Assembly (NCBI GenBank): GCA_046758865.1
Contig: JBHIBD010000033.1
Location: forward strand, 1-22,129
DNA: 22,129 nt
Source of the DNA: JBHIBD01 sp046758865
GTDB lineage: Bacteria > Planctomycetota > Brocadiia > Brocadiales > Bathyanammoxibiaceae
Reading direction: 5' to 3'
Part shown: positions 1 to 8,600 of the stretch, piece by piece
How the letters are laid out: every line of letters starts with the position of its first letter
Numbering within the stretch: the stretch's first letter is position 1
Translations under genes and position numbers: made by a program
Notes under the pieces: generated by a model
Told to the model about the DNA's origin: nothing
Database searches by the model: none
What the model saw: the letters and a program-made list of their open reading frames with translations, nothing else

Positions 1-4
1 CATA

Positions 5-952
5 GTGGACCACCCACTGCTCAACCACGGAAAAGGGAGTAAAAAACCAACCATAAGCCTACAGAAGGCCTTGGCGGATGCCGCAATCGTCCTGGATAAC
101 TCAGGTGTGGACTCACCCCGTCTAGACGCCGAGATACTGCTGGGAAAAATACTGGGCATCTCCCGCCCCCAACTCTATGCCCGACTGCAAGAGCCTATCA
201 ACCCCAAAGACCTAAAGCGCTTCCATAAACTCATCGATAAGAGGGCACACCGCATACCCCTACAACACCTTACCGGACACACGGAATTTATGTCCCTGGA
301 TTTTTTGGTAAAAAGGGGTATATTTATCCCCAGGCCTGAGACGGAACTGGTAGTGGAGGCCGTGTTGGAAAGGGCCAACGTCCGTGCGGGGCTAAAGATA
401 CTGGACATTGGTACCGGCTGTGGAAATATAGCTGTATCCATCGCAGTAGGTCTCCAAGCTTGTAGGGGCGGGGTTACACCGCCCCTGCCCAGACAGGATG
501 TAATGGTCTATGCCTCTGACATATCCTCTAAGGCCCTGAAGTTGGCAAGACTTAATGCCAAGAGACATAATGTAGAGGCAAAGGTTTCCTTTCATAAAGG
601 CTCGGTCTATCAGGCCTTTCAGGGACTCGGGCTTGAGGGAGAGATTGATTTCATCGCGTCCAACCCACCTTATGTACCACAAAGCGAGTGGGGGGGCCTT
701 CAGCCAGAGGTGAGGGATTACGAGGACCCAAGGGCGCTGGTGGCAGGTAAGGATGGGCTAGAATGCTACCGAAAAATAGTGGTGGATGCCCACAGGTGGC
801 TAAGGCAGGGCGGCTGGCTCATACTGGAATTGGGAGAAAACCAGGCCGCCAGTGTCAAAGACCTTATACACAAAGACGGGCATTTCAGAGAAACGAAGAC
901 TACTAAGGACCTCCAGGGCATAGAGCGCATAATAATTGCCAAATCAGGTTGA
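5..952 (+). CDS. prmC: PrmC/HemK peptide chain release factor N5-glutamine methyltransferase
   Basis: SAM-dependent methyltransferase that modifies the GGQ glutamine of release factors in the cytoplasm. The family signature is complete. A helical N-terminal domain covers about residues 17-100, followed by PRPETE (109-114), SAM motif I DIGTGCGN (134-141) and the substrate-binding NPPY (220-223). The GTG at position 5 is the first start in the window, but the frame is open to the left edge, so the true start could lie upstream. The 315 residues exceed the usual 280-290. Part of the excess is about 15 residues (150-164, ACRGGVTPPLP region) between motif I and the next strand (VYASDISS), encoded by a palindromic repeat at 462-488. 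The 3' end overlaps murA by 17 bases, which suggests co-transcription. In many bacteria prfA lies just upstream of prmC; here that would be outside the window. Family call very sure; activity of this enlarged version untested. Confidence 0.95.
   Translation: MDHPLLNHGKGSKKPTISLQKALADAAIVLDNSGVDSPRLDAEILLGKILGISRPQLYARLQEPINPKDLKRFHKLIDKRAHRIPLQHLTGHTEFMSLDFLVKRGIFIPRPETELVVEAVLERANVRAGLKILDIGTGCGNIAVSIAVGLQACRGGVTPPLPRQDVMVYASDISSKALKLARLNAKRHNVEAKVSFHKGSVYQAFQGLGLEGEIDFIASNPPYVPQSEWGGLQPEVRDYEDPRALVAGKDGLECYRKIVVDAHRWLRQGGWLILELGENQAASVKDLIHKDGHFRETKTTKDLQGIERIIIAKSG
462..488. repeat. palindromic repeat inserted in frame within prmC
   Basis: An 8-bp perfect stem AGGGGCGG/CCGCCCCT (464-471 and 479-486) with loop GGTTACA is extended by a wobble and a G-C pair. 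It has the same design as the intergenic palindrome at 21900-21926 (GTAGGGGTGGGG, then GTTACCCC), so it belongs to the same interspersed family. It is translated in frame in PrmC. Confidence 0.8.
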
Positions 953-2213
953 TGAAAAGATTATAATCGAGGGCGGGTATCGCCTCACGGGTAGCATCAC
1001 CGTAAATGGGGCAAAGAACGCAGCCCTTCCTGTCATGGCAGCGTGCATCCTGACAAAGGGTGCCTCCTGCATAAAGGCCATCCCTCAGCTAACAGATGTG
1101 GGCACTATGGAACAGATACTAGAGCGCCTGGGCCTTAAGGTAGAACGCTCGGGGGATGGTTCGATGGAGCTGGGCACGGTAGATGCTGACAAGGTAACGG
1201 CCCCATATGAACTGGTGAACGAGATGCGGGGCTCAATATGCGTCCTCGGCCCACTTCTCAGCCGACGCGGCGAGGCAAGAGTCGCACTACCGGGAGGGTG
1301 CGTGATAGGACAGCGTCCCATAGACCTCCACATCAAGGGCCTTCGGGCCATGGGCGCTGAGATAGCCTTAAAGGGCGGGTATATAGTAGCACGGGCAAAG
1401 AGACTCAAGGGGACGGAGATATATCTGGGCGGTACCCACGGCTCCACGGTGCTGGGCACATGTAATGTCATGATGGCAGCGAGCCTGGCAGAGGGCACCA
1501 CAATCATGGAGAGTGCTGCCCGTGAGCCAGAGGTGCAGGACCTGGCAGAATTCCTGGTCAAGGCCGGCGCCAAAATCAACGGCGCAGGCACAAACCGTAT
1601 AGTCATAGAAGGCGTAAAGGAGCTAAGGCCCGTCAATTACCAAATCATACCCGACAGGATAGAGGCCGGCACACTCATGATTGCAGGTGCCATCACCAAT
1701 GGAGACGTATCCGTAGAGAATATGAGACCCGACCATTTAAGTGCAGTAATAGATAAGCTGAGAGAGATTGGTGTAAGTGTCAGTGAAGGGCCCCATAGCT
1801 GTAAGGTGAGGAGCGGACGCCCGAGGGCCTCAGTCATCACCACCTCACCTTACCCTGGTATCCCCACAGACCTGCAGCCCCAGTTCATGTCACTACTCAG
1901 TATTGCAGAAGGAACCAGTATCATCACCGAGAAGGTGTTCCCGGACAGGTTCATGCACATAGCGGAACTGAACAGGATGGGCGCCAACATCCAGAAAGAG
2001 GGTCCCAGTGCCATCGTGCATGGAGTAGAATATTTATCTGGGACACAGGTTGTGCCCTTAGACCTGAGGGCCGCTGCCAGCCTCCTTTTGGCAGGGCTTG
2101 CGGCAAGGGGCACGACAGAAATGCGCAGTGTCTTCCACCTGGACCGAGGCTACAAACGGCTCGAGGAGCGCCTCAAGGAGTTGGGAGCAAATCTCAGGCG
2201 CGTGGTGGGGTAA
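936..2213 (+). CDS. murA: UDP-N-acetylglucosamine 1-carboxyvinyltransferase (MurA)
   Basis: Transfers enolpyruvate from PEP to UDP-GlcNAc, the first committed step of peptidoglycan synthesis in the cytoplasm. The 425 residues match the family length (about 420). The N-terminal VNGAKNAALP (23-32) carries the conserved lysine, and the catalytic cysteine is Cys122 in PGGCVIGQRPIDLH; a cysteine here means the fosfomycin-sensitive type is expected. The tandem EPSP-synthase-like folds continue to the C-terminal DRGYKRLEERLKELGA. The start is a TTG at 936 inside the end of prmC. No ATG or GTG in this frame lies near the expected N-terminus, so the 17-base overlap and translational coupling look real, although no strong Shine-Dalgarno is visible. 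The gene ends convergently with the minus-strand cassette at 2231-3311. Confidence 0.96.
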   Translation: MPNQVDEKIIIEGGYRLTGSITVNGAKNAALPVMAACILTKGASCIKAIPQLTDVGTMEQILERLGLKVERSGDGSMELGTVDADKVTAPYELVNEMRGSICVLGPLLSRRGEARVALPGGCVIGQRPIDLHIKGLRAMGAEIALKGGYIVARAKRLKGTEIYLGGTHGSTVLGTCNVMMAASLAEGTTIMESAAREPEVQDLAEFLVKAGAKINGAGTNRIVIEGVKELRPVNYQIIPDRIEAGTLMIAGAITNGDVSVENMRPDHLSAVIDKLREIGVSVSEGPHSCKVRSGRPRASVITTSPYPGIPTDLQPQFMSLLSIAEGTSIITEKVFPDRFMHIAELNRMGANIQKEGPSAIVHGVEYLSGTQVVPLDLRAAASLLLAGLAARGTTEMRSVFHLDRGYKRLEERLKELGANLRRVVG

Positions 2214-2230
2214 ATGTTCTGAGACACTGC

Positions 2231-2593
2231 TTAAGAAGGATATAGTGATACTTCAAGCACACACAATACGTCGTTAGACAAAAACCCCCACCATCCTCTA
2301 TGAGTGTGTGTTCTCCGGAACAAAGTAGGGTTTCGGGGCCTATCAACACATGTATATGTAATAACCCTGCCACGTAAAGCGTTGACCGTTTCTTCCCTCT
2401 CAGCTATCTTTATAGCGTCTTCTCCGCGATATATCCCTACATAGTCAACACAAAAAGCAAAAATTGAGTTTAACTTCCCGATATAATATATTTGTCCCCT
2501 AAGGTTCTGCTGTCTGTGCTTCTTACGTTTTCGACATTCATAATATACTCTCTCACCTGTTAATTTACTTCCAATTCTTGTGTGTACTGTCAT
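2231..2593 (-). CDS. hypothetical protein, third gene of AT-rich cassette
   Basis: A 120-residue frame whose ATG overlaps the stop of the preceding gene in an ATGA arrangement (2590-2593), the usual mark of translational coupling and the main reason to believe it. The N-terminal third is basic (RKRKKHRQQNLRG), the middle is mixed (FAFCVDYVGIYRGED), and the C-terminal part has PRNPTLFRRTHTHRGWWGF. No signal peptide or convincing membrane helix is seen, and I recognise no family. Base composition is AT-rich like its two upstream partners and unlike murA or argG on either side. It could be a translated non-coding tail of the cassette, but the exact overlap argues otherwise. Confidence 0.5.
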   Translation of the reverse strand: MTVHTRIGSKLTGERVYYECRKRKKHRQQNLRGQIYYIGKLNSIFAFCVDYVGIYRGEDAIKIAEREETVNALRGRVITYTCVDRPRNPTLFRRTHTHRGWWGFLSNDVLCVLEVSLYPS

Positions 2594-2991
2594 GCTTCGA
2601 TAGGTTCTCCCGCTGATAATTTCCCCTCAGATATCAGCTCTTCACATACTTCTACTACAAAACCAAGTTCTAACCTCAATTGTATGGATATCTCATAAAA
2701 ACCAATACCCGGTTCTCTTTCTATAAGCTCCAAGATTTCTTTTTTTGCTATTTCTTTGCTTACCTCACGTAAATCAATTATCTCTTCAGATTCAACATCT
2801 AATTTAAAGAAATTATGCGCACTACTTGCTACATAAACGTACGTTACATTGCCAATAGGAGAACCTTGGGTTATGGGAGCTATACCTAATCTTCCTATAG
2901 TCTCTCGTGAACGAAATCTCTCACCGACGGTAATCTCTGGGGTATGAGTAGCTTCTCCTACATTTTCAATATCCAATTCTAAAGTAACCAT
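2590..2991 (-). CDS. hypothetical protein with probable winged-helix-like C-terminus
   Basis: A 133-residue protein, second in a compact three-gene minus-strand unit. It starts 11 bases after the stop of the gene at 3003-3311 and overlaps the next one by 4 bases. The N-terminal half (about 1-75) looks like a small beta-rich domain (MVTLELDIENVG, then GNVTYVYVASSAHNFFKLDV). The C-terminal half (about 80-133) has the helical spacing of a winged helix-turn-helix: KKEILELIEREPGIGFYEIS, then a second helix and EELISEGKL. That would fit DNA binding or a small regulatory role, but it is an inference from pattern only. No family recognised. AT-rich codons suggest a different origin from the flanking genes. 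Confidence 0.75.
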   Translation of the reverse strand: MVTLELDIENVGEATHTPEITVGERFRSRETIGRLGIAPITQGSPIGNVTYVYVASSAHNFFKLDVESEEIIDLREVSKEIAKKEILELIEREPGIGFYEISIQLRLELGFVVEVCEELISEGKLSAGEPIEA

Positions 2992-3002
2992 GATTAGTGG
3001 CC

Positions 3003-3311
3003 CTATTTCTCCAATTTCTCAACTAAACCTGTTTTTGCGTAAGCCTCGTATATTTCTTCAACTTGCTTACGGAATTTTAGAAATGTGCTCGCACTCAACG
3101 CTATCCTTTGAACTATTTTTGCTTTAAACTGTGGAAGTTCTTTTATTTCTCCCTTTTTCAGTTCACGAGACGACTCAGCAACTTCATGGACATCGTAAAC
3201 TCCAATATCTATGAGAACATCCAAATCTGCCCTGCTTAACCTTGTAAAATTTCCATAGACTGTTTCTCCCTCATAAGGTATTAGCTCAAGGTTTATTGTT
3301 TGTTGCGGCAT
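3003..3311 (-). CDS. hypothetical protein, first gene of AT-rich cassette
   Basis: A 102-residue soluble, charged protein (MPQQTINLELIPYEGETVYG at the N-terminus, helical and lysine/glutamate-rich C-terminus ending KTGLVEKLEK). The start is well supported: GGAGG sits six bases before the ATG on the minus strand. No signal peptide, membrane segment or known motif is visible and I do not recognise it. It heads a three-gene unit (this gene, 2590-2991, 2231-2593) with gaps of 11 and minus 4 bases. The unit lies between convergent murA and co-directional argG and is clearly more AT-rich than both, so acquisition by transfer is plausible. Confidence 0.75.
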   Translation of the reverse strand: MPQQTINLELIPYEGETVYGNFTRLSRADLDVLIDIGVYDVHEVAESSRELKKGEIKELPQFKAKIVQRIALSASTFLKFRKQVEEIYEAYAKTGLVEKLEK

Positions 3312-3353
3312 GTTTTACCTCCGCAAGAAGGGACTTAGAGCTGTCATAATTAT

Positions 3354-3359
3354 ATTATA
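3354..3359 (-). promoter_or_regulatory. candidate -10 box for the three-gene cassette
   Basis: Read on the minus strand the hexamer is TATAAT, 42 bases before the ATG at 3311, in an AT-rich stretch. A second TATAAT is at 3381-3386. No good -35 match is found at 16-18 bases from either, so this is a weak call. Confidence 0.3.
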
Positions 3360-3596
3360 TTACTTTATAGGCTGCGTGAGATTATAAGTTGGAGATTCTC
3401 GATAGGTTGCCGACTTCCTGTTTCTTATCTCTGTAGCGTACCCATAGTGTCATGTTTGAGGATTGCTGTCAAGCCAAATTTTCATTCTCCAAAGGTGAGC
3501 GAGCAAATAAAGAGGTTGACCCAAATATACTACCAATTCCATGATTTGTAAATAGCGCTTTTCTACAAGATTCATCAAATTCCTATAAAAATCCCC

Positions 3597-4880
3597 CTAC
3601 TCCAGGCAGCTCTTCTTGTCTTCTGTCAGCTCCTTGAGACGGGGTGGGAGCACGCAGGCCAGGTCAATCTCGTGTGTGCCGTAGATAATCTGAGACTGGG
3701 CCTTGGACTGGGTCTTTAGGGGGAGTCCGTGTATCTTTATAAAACCCTCAGCTGCCTTCTGGTCGAACTCGTCACCTTTTTCGTAGGTGGCAAGCTCGTG
3801 TTTATATAATGATAGCGGTGAGCGGCGGCCTACCACGGTAGCCGTGCCCTTAAGGAGTTGCATCTTAACCGTGCCGGTAACCAGCCGCTGGGCGCTGAGG
3901 ACATAGGCAACCAGGTCGAAGTGAAATGCCGAGAACCACTGCCCGTTGTATATAATATCTGCGTACTGGCTGGCCACAATGTCCCTGAAGCGCATGGCCT
4001 CTCGCGTCATGACCAGGCCCTCAAGTGCCCTGTGGGCCTTGTGGAGGATAACCGCCGCCGGGGCCTCGTAAACCTCGCGGGACTTTATACCCACCACACG
4101 GCTCTCCACGTGGTCAATGCGACCGACGCCGTGCAGCCCGCCCAGCTTATTTAGTTTTTCTATTATATGAAGCGCATCCATGTAATCCTTGTCCAGCCGG
4201 AATGGGACCCCTTTTTCAATACCAATCTCAACAATTGCCGGCTCATCCGGGCAATCCTTGACGAAGCCCGTCCACTGCCAGACGTCTTCGGGTGGTTCCG
4301 CCCAGGGGTCTTCCAGGGCGCCACACTCGATGCTGCGGCCCCAGACGTTCTCGTCTATACTGTAAGGACTCTGCTTACGGGCCTCTACTGGTATCCCGTG
4401 GGTCTGGGCGTACTCTATCGCCTCCTCCCTGCTCATGTCCCACTCCCTCACCGGTGCGATAACCTGTAGCTGCGGTGCGAGGGCCTGCAGCGTAAGTTCA
4501 AAACGTACCTGGTCGTTACCCTTACCCGTGCAGCCGTGAGCCACTGCCTCCGCACCCTCCTCCTCTGCCACCTCGGCCAGAAGCTTCGCTATCAGCGGCC
4601 TGCCCAGGGCAGTTGCCAACGGGTAGACACCTTCGTAGAGGGCACCAGCCTGGAGCGCCGGGAGGACAAAATAGCGGACAAAGACCTCGCGAGCGTCTAT
4701 AACAACCGCCTTACATGCCCCCAGCCCCAGGGCCCTCTCCTTTATCCCACTCAGGTCCCTTGAGGCACCAAGGTCCACGGTGAGGGTAACCACCTCCATG
4801 CCATAACGCTCCTTTATCCACTTTATGGCAACAGATGTATCCAGTCCACCTGAGTAGGCAAGTACGACCTTCTTACTCAT
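3597..4880 (-). CDS. argG: argininosuccinate synthase
   Basis: Catalyses ATP-dependent joining of citrulline and aspartate, the penultimate step of arginine synthesis in the cytoplasm. The N-terminal N-type ATP pyrophosphatase loop AYSGGLDTS (8-16) is intact. Other family segments are readable: the GCTGKGNDQVRFE region near residue 115 and SPYSIDENVWGRSIECG. At 427 residues it is slightly longer than the usual 400, with the extra length in the C-terminal tail. The ATG at 4880 is preceded by GGGGAGAAGC, a good ribosome binding site. It stands alone: the cassette downstream begins after a 285-base gap (3312-3596) in which I see no gene. No ARG box or T-box is evident upstream. Confidence 0.96.
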   Translation of the reverse strand: MSKKVVLAYSGGLDTSVAIKWIKERYGMEVVTLTVDLGASRDLSGIKERALGLGACKAVVIDAREVFVRYFVLPALQAGALYEGVYPLATALGRPLIAKLLAEVAEEEGAEAVAHGCTGKGNDQVRFELTLQALAPQLQVIAPVREWDMSREEAIEYAQTHGIPVEARKQSPYSIDENVWGRSIECGALEDPWAEPPEDVWQWTGFVKDCPDEPAIVEIGIEKGVPFRLDKDYMDALHIIEKLNKLGGLHGVGRIDHVESRVVGIKSREVYEAPAAVILHKAHRALEGLVMTREAMRFRDIVASQYADIIYNGQWFSAFHFDLVAYVLSAQRLVTGTVKMQLLKGTATVVGRRSPLSLYKHELATYEKGDEFDQKAAEGFIKIHGLPLKTQSKAQSQIIYGTHEIDLACVLPPRLKELTEDKKSCLE

Positions 4881-4954
4881 GCTTCTCCCCTAAAGGGTCT
4901 TGCGGTATAAAGAATGAATGACCACGCAGCAAGCCGCAGGATATCTAATTGATT

Positions 4955-5022
4955 GGCCTCCCCGTTCCCCCCTCCCTTGATGGGAGGCCCGCCAGAAGCG
5001 GGTCTGCCTATGGCACGAGGCC
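4955..5022. repeat. GC-rich hairpin cluster, repeat-like
   Basis: GGCCTC (4955-4960) pairs with GAGGCC (5017-5022). Inside lie CCTCCC/GGGAGG (4971-4976, 4982-4987) and CCCGC/GCGGG (4988-4992, 4998-5002). This nested layout resembles the other intergenic palindromes in the window, though I find no second copy of exactly this one. Confidence 0.55.
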
Positions 5023-5150
5023 GGGGAAGGGTATAAATTTCTCACAGCTCCTTTATAACACAACATTACCCCTGCAGCAAGCTACAGAGAATTCTCAAAT
5101 TAAAAATTATATCACTTAGGATGTGACTTGACCAAGAGGTAAAATAAAAA

Positions 5151-5233
5151 GCCGCCAAGGGCTATGCAACGGGGGCAGTTGCACTACAGAGAGCCCCATC
5201 AAAGGTAGGAAGGACCCTCTTTTGCTTGGCGGC
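5151..5233. ncRNA. candidate structured RNA (strand uncertain)
   Basis: A 9-bp perfect closing stem GCCGCCAAG (5151-5159) and CTTGGCGGC (5225-5233) encloses a branched structure. GGGCT/AGCCC surrounds TGCAAC/GTTGCA, and a second arm is CAAAGGT/ACC with pairing CAAAG/CTTTTG. On the minus strand the closing stem is followed at once by TTTTTATTTT, as in an intrinsic terminator, which favours a minus-strand transcript ending near 5140 and lying upstream of argG. On the plus strand A-rich and T-rich flanks extend the stem. It does not match the SRP RNA, tRNA, 6S or common riboswitch cores I know. It may be a structured leader, a small RNA or another repeat. Confidence 0.45.
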
Positions 5234-5357
5234 ATTTTAGGATATAGATGTAAAGGTGCTATTAAATCTTAAGCGGTATAGGAAGCCTCCAAATATACTT
5301 GTAGACACCTAGATAACAATTTCTCTAGAAAAAGAGAGTTTTTGAGTATCTACGTTT

Positions 5358-5411
5358 CCGACCCACGTATCTGGAACTACATTAGGCACCAGATGTCCCC
5401 ACTGGGGTCGG
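5358..5411. other. two-layer hairpin
   Basis: CCGACCC (5358-5364) pairs with GGGTCGG (5405-5411), and inside ATCTGG (5369-5374) pairs with CCAGAT (5389-5394). It lies about 200 bases before the DUF4175-like gene and could be a leader structure or a degenerate repeat. Confidence 0.4.
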
Positions 5412-5606
5412 TAGACAATAGGCAAAACGCGCCCCACACGATAAATCAAGGCAAATATACCAGATTGCAAGCAAATTGTCAAGCACCAAGTTCGGAAATT
5501 ATTCGGCGTGTCCCCAGGGGCATGTCACTGGTTGAAACAAATTGACAAGGAAGGGGAAAAACTTTAAACTAAAGAATATAAGATACTAAATGAAAGGAAC
5601 TTAAGG

Positions 5607-8600
5607 GTGGACGCAAATTACGAGAAAATTAAAGACTCCCTGCGAGCAGCAGGCAGAGAGGCCCTGCGGGTGCACCTGGGCGAAGGGATTGCGCTATTGG
5701 GAGCAGTCTCCCTGTTACTCCTCTTAGTAGGGCTAGTATTTGCCGTCCAGTTCTCATTAATTCCGTATATCCGCACAGGCTACCTCATCCTCTGCACATT
5801 TATAATTATTTATGTATCCTATCGCCACATCCTTACCCCTATTCTGCCCCTGTGGTCAGAGGACAGATTAGCGCTCATCATAGAAAAGCGCCTCCCAGAG
5901 CTGAAGGATTCACTCATCAGTTCTCTCCAACTTGGCAGGGATTTAGAAAACCCCAAAAGGACATACCTCTATTCTCACGAACTCATTAGCTCACTGTTTA
6001 AACAGACCGCCCAGGGGCTTCAGGGTCTAAGACCTCAAGACGTCGCTGAGAGGCGAGACCTCAGGAGGAATGTAAAGGCACTTGGGGTAGTCGTTGGCGT
6101 CTTTGCCATTTTTGCAGTCTCAAACCCTGGGTTTATTGCACAAAGATTTCACCTCTTATTAAAACCCCAGTATGCCCCTTCTGGTCTAATTCAGCTTGGT
6201 GCACCTGTCATAGGAGATATTACCCTAACATATAGATACCCTGCATATACCGGCCTTAAGCCAAGAACTATAAGCGGCTCAAGCGGCCGTATAAGGGCAC
6301 TGAAGGGTAGCGAGGTAGAGATATTGGCGCAGAGCAGTCAAGCCATCGCCTCTGCCAGCATTTTAATAAACGAGTCAACCAGGGTGACGATGGCCGTAGA
6401 GACCCCCTACACCCTAAAGGGGAGCTTGATCGTGTTGGAGGGCGGCAGCTACAGCTTTGAGACCTTAGCTATTGGCGGAAAGTCTTTGCAAAAATCCAAA
6501 CCCCTCAGGATTATCGTAGAGGATGACGACTATCCGAAGATAAACATACTGTCTCCAACATCAGAAAAAGTGGTAAGCGAGAGGGATGTGGTCAGGCTTG
6601 CGTACGAGGCCACGGACGACTTCGGCTTGAAGGAGATAAGGCTGGCGGTTGGTGAAGGGCCTGGAGCCGAACGGGTAAAAAAGGACCTAAAAGTCATAAA
6701 AGAGGCCGAGAGAGAATACAGGGGCTCCTTTAATTGGGACCTCTCCGAGCTCGGACTCGTGCCCGGTGAGAAGGTGCCTTACTACCTGGAGGCTGTGGAC
6801 AATGACGCAGTTTCAGGGCCTAAAGTCGCCAGGTCTAGGACCCAGTACCTCGAGATATACAGCACACAGAAGAGGCATGATGAACTCCTTTCATTACAGG
6901 ACAAACTCCTTAGAGAGATGATTCAACTTTTGGCAGAGAAACTGCTAAACCCCCCAAATGCCACAGAATCGAGGGATGAGCTACTCCTGCAACAAGAAGT
7001 CCTTATTGACAGAACCATTAACCTCCTGGTGCTATTTGACAGGGTGCTTACCGGTATGGAAGAAGATGCCCTGGCCAACTACGCTGTCTACTACAGTCTT
7101 GAAAACATGCGCAACAGGATATCCCAGTTCAATGACAATAAGGAGAAGAATCTGGAGAAGGCAGAAAAACGCGGCCCTGTACTGCCCGTTAGTATTATAA
7201 GCGAGATTCAGGCCATGCAGGACAATGAGATAGTAGAGCTGGAGAACGACATTATTTTCCTGGTAGAGCTCCTGAGGAAACAGAGGCTCGACGACTTTCT
7301 CCGCCAGGATAGACGTATAGAGGGTATGGAAAAGGTCCTGACAAACCTCCTGAACGACCTGGCACAGGGGAGGACGAGCGAACTCGACGACCAAGTGAGG
7401 AAGGAAATCCAGAAGTTAGAGGACATGATACGTTCGATGATGGAAAAGCTCTCCAAGCTGTCCAGCAACTGGGGTGACGAGTTCCTGAACCTGGAGGCCC
7501 TAAAGGCCCTGGGTGAACTTACCCTTAACAAGGATATCCAAGAGATGAAGGACGCCCTGGCCAGAGGCGACTTTGAGGCAGCCCTTAAGGCGGCACTGAG
7601 CGCAGCAAGTGCGCTTGAGAAGATGCTGGCCGAGATGGAGCAGAGTGCCCAGCAATATGTAGACTCTGCCTACTCCCGCATACTCCAAGAGATGAACAGC
7701 CTGGATAAGATGCTCAGGGAATTGGAAGAAGACGAACACCAGCTGGCACAGCAGACAGAAAAACTCAAGAAGGATATCCAATCCCGTACCTTTGAAGAGA
7801 TGGACCAGGCCCTGAGCGGATTTTTCGACAGACAGCTCAGTAGGCTTGATGGAATGAAAGGCTATCTCTCCCAACTGGAGAAGTCTTTGTCCGAGAATTC
7901 CAACCTGAATGAGTATTCGCGTACGGAAAGGGAGGTCGATAGACTGCTTAGAAAGAGGAATCAGGCAATGAGGAGTCCTTACCTCTTTGGCACCCCAGGC
8001 GCCTCCGGCTTCAGCAATGAGGAGTTTGCCGAGCTAAACAAAAAACTGCGTGAGCTGAACGAGGCGAGAAACCAGGAACCACTACTCGATACATACGGTG
8101 AGATGTCCAAGGCACTGCCTAAGCTCAAGGAAAAGCTCTCACAATTAAGTGAAATGCTTAAGGGCCAGGACATTAAGGAGTCACTAAACCTGTCCAGCGA
8201 TACCCTGAAAGACCTGAGGTACTGGAATTACGAGGTTAAAGAGGGCTCTTCGATCAAGTTCCCCCACCGAGAAGAGGGGCCCTCCAGCAAAAAATCTCAA
8301 AAGATGAAGAAAAACACGGGTGAGATGTTGGCCGGCGCCCGAGGCCTCAATGAGGAGATGGTCGAGGAACTCGAGTCCATACGAGAGTCCTTTGATAAAA
8401 TGAGCAAGGGCAAGCTTACCGAGGAAGAGGTAAAAAACTTCGAACAGCTGGCCAAGAGGCAGGACGAACTGGAGAGCCACACCCGGGCCCTGGCACAGTC
8501 TATGGAGGAGCTTGCCGAGGGAACCCCCCCTATGGGTAGCGAGGCACATGAGAAGCTGGGAGAGGCCCAGGAATTTATGGGCCAGGCAGAGGGCAAGCTA

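Larger units (their letters stand above)
4881..5606. other. 726-base gene-free region with several structured elements
   Basis: Divergent gap between argG (minus) and the DUF4175-like gene (plus). It contains a GC-rich hairpin cluster (4955-5022), an 83-base closed multi-stem element (5151-5233), a two-layer hairpin (5358-5411) and AT-rich spacers that must hold promoters for both sides. A 67-codon frame at 5342-5545 begins with TTG, lacks a ribosome binding site and runs through the hairpin, so it is not called as a gene. Confidence 0.7.

Noticed and set aside
5151..5233. SRP RNA, tRNA or integron attC site
   Set aside because: The SRP apical motif, T-arm/anticodon layout and the GTTRRRY core are all missing.
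5342..5545. 67-codon frame in the gap before the DUF4175-like gene
   Set aside because: TTG start without a ribosome binding site, runs through a hairpin, no protein-like pattern.
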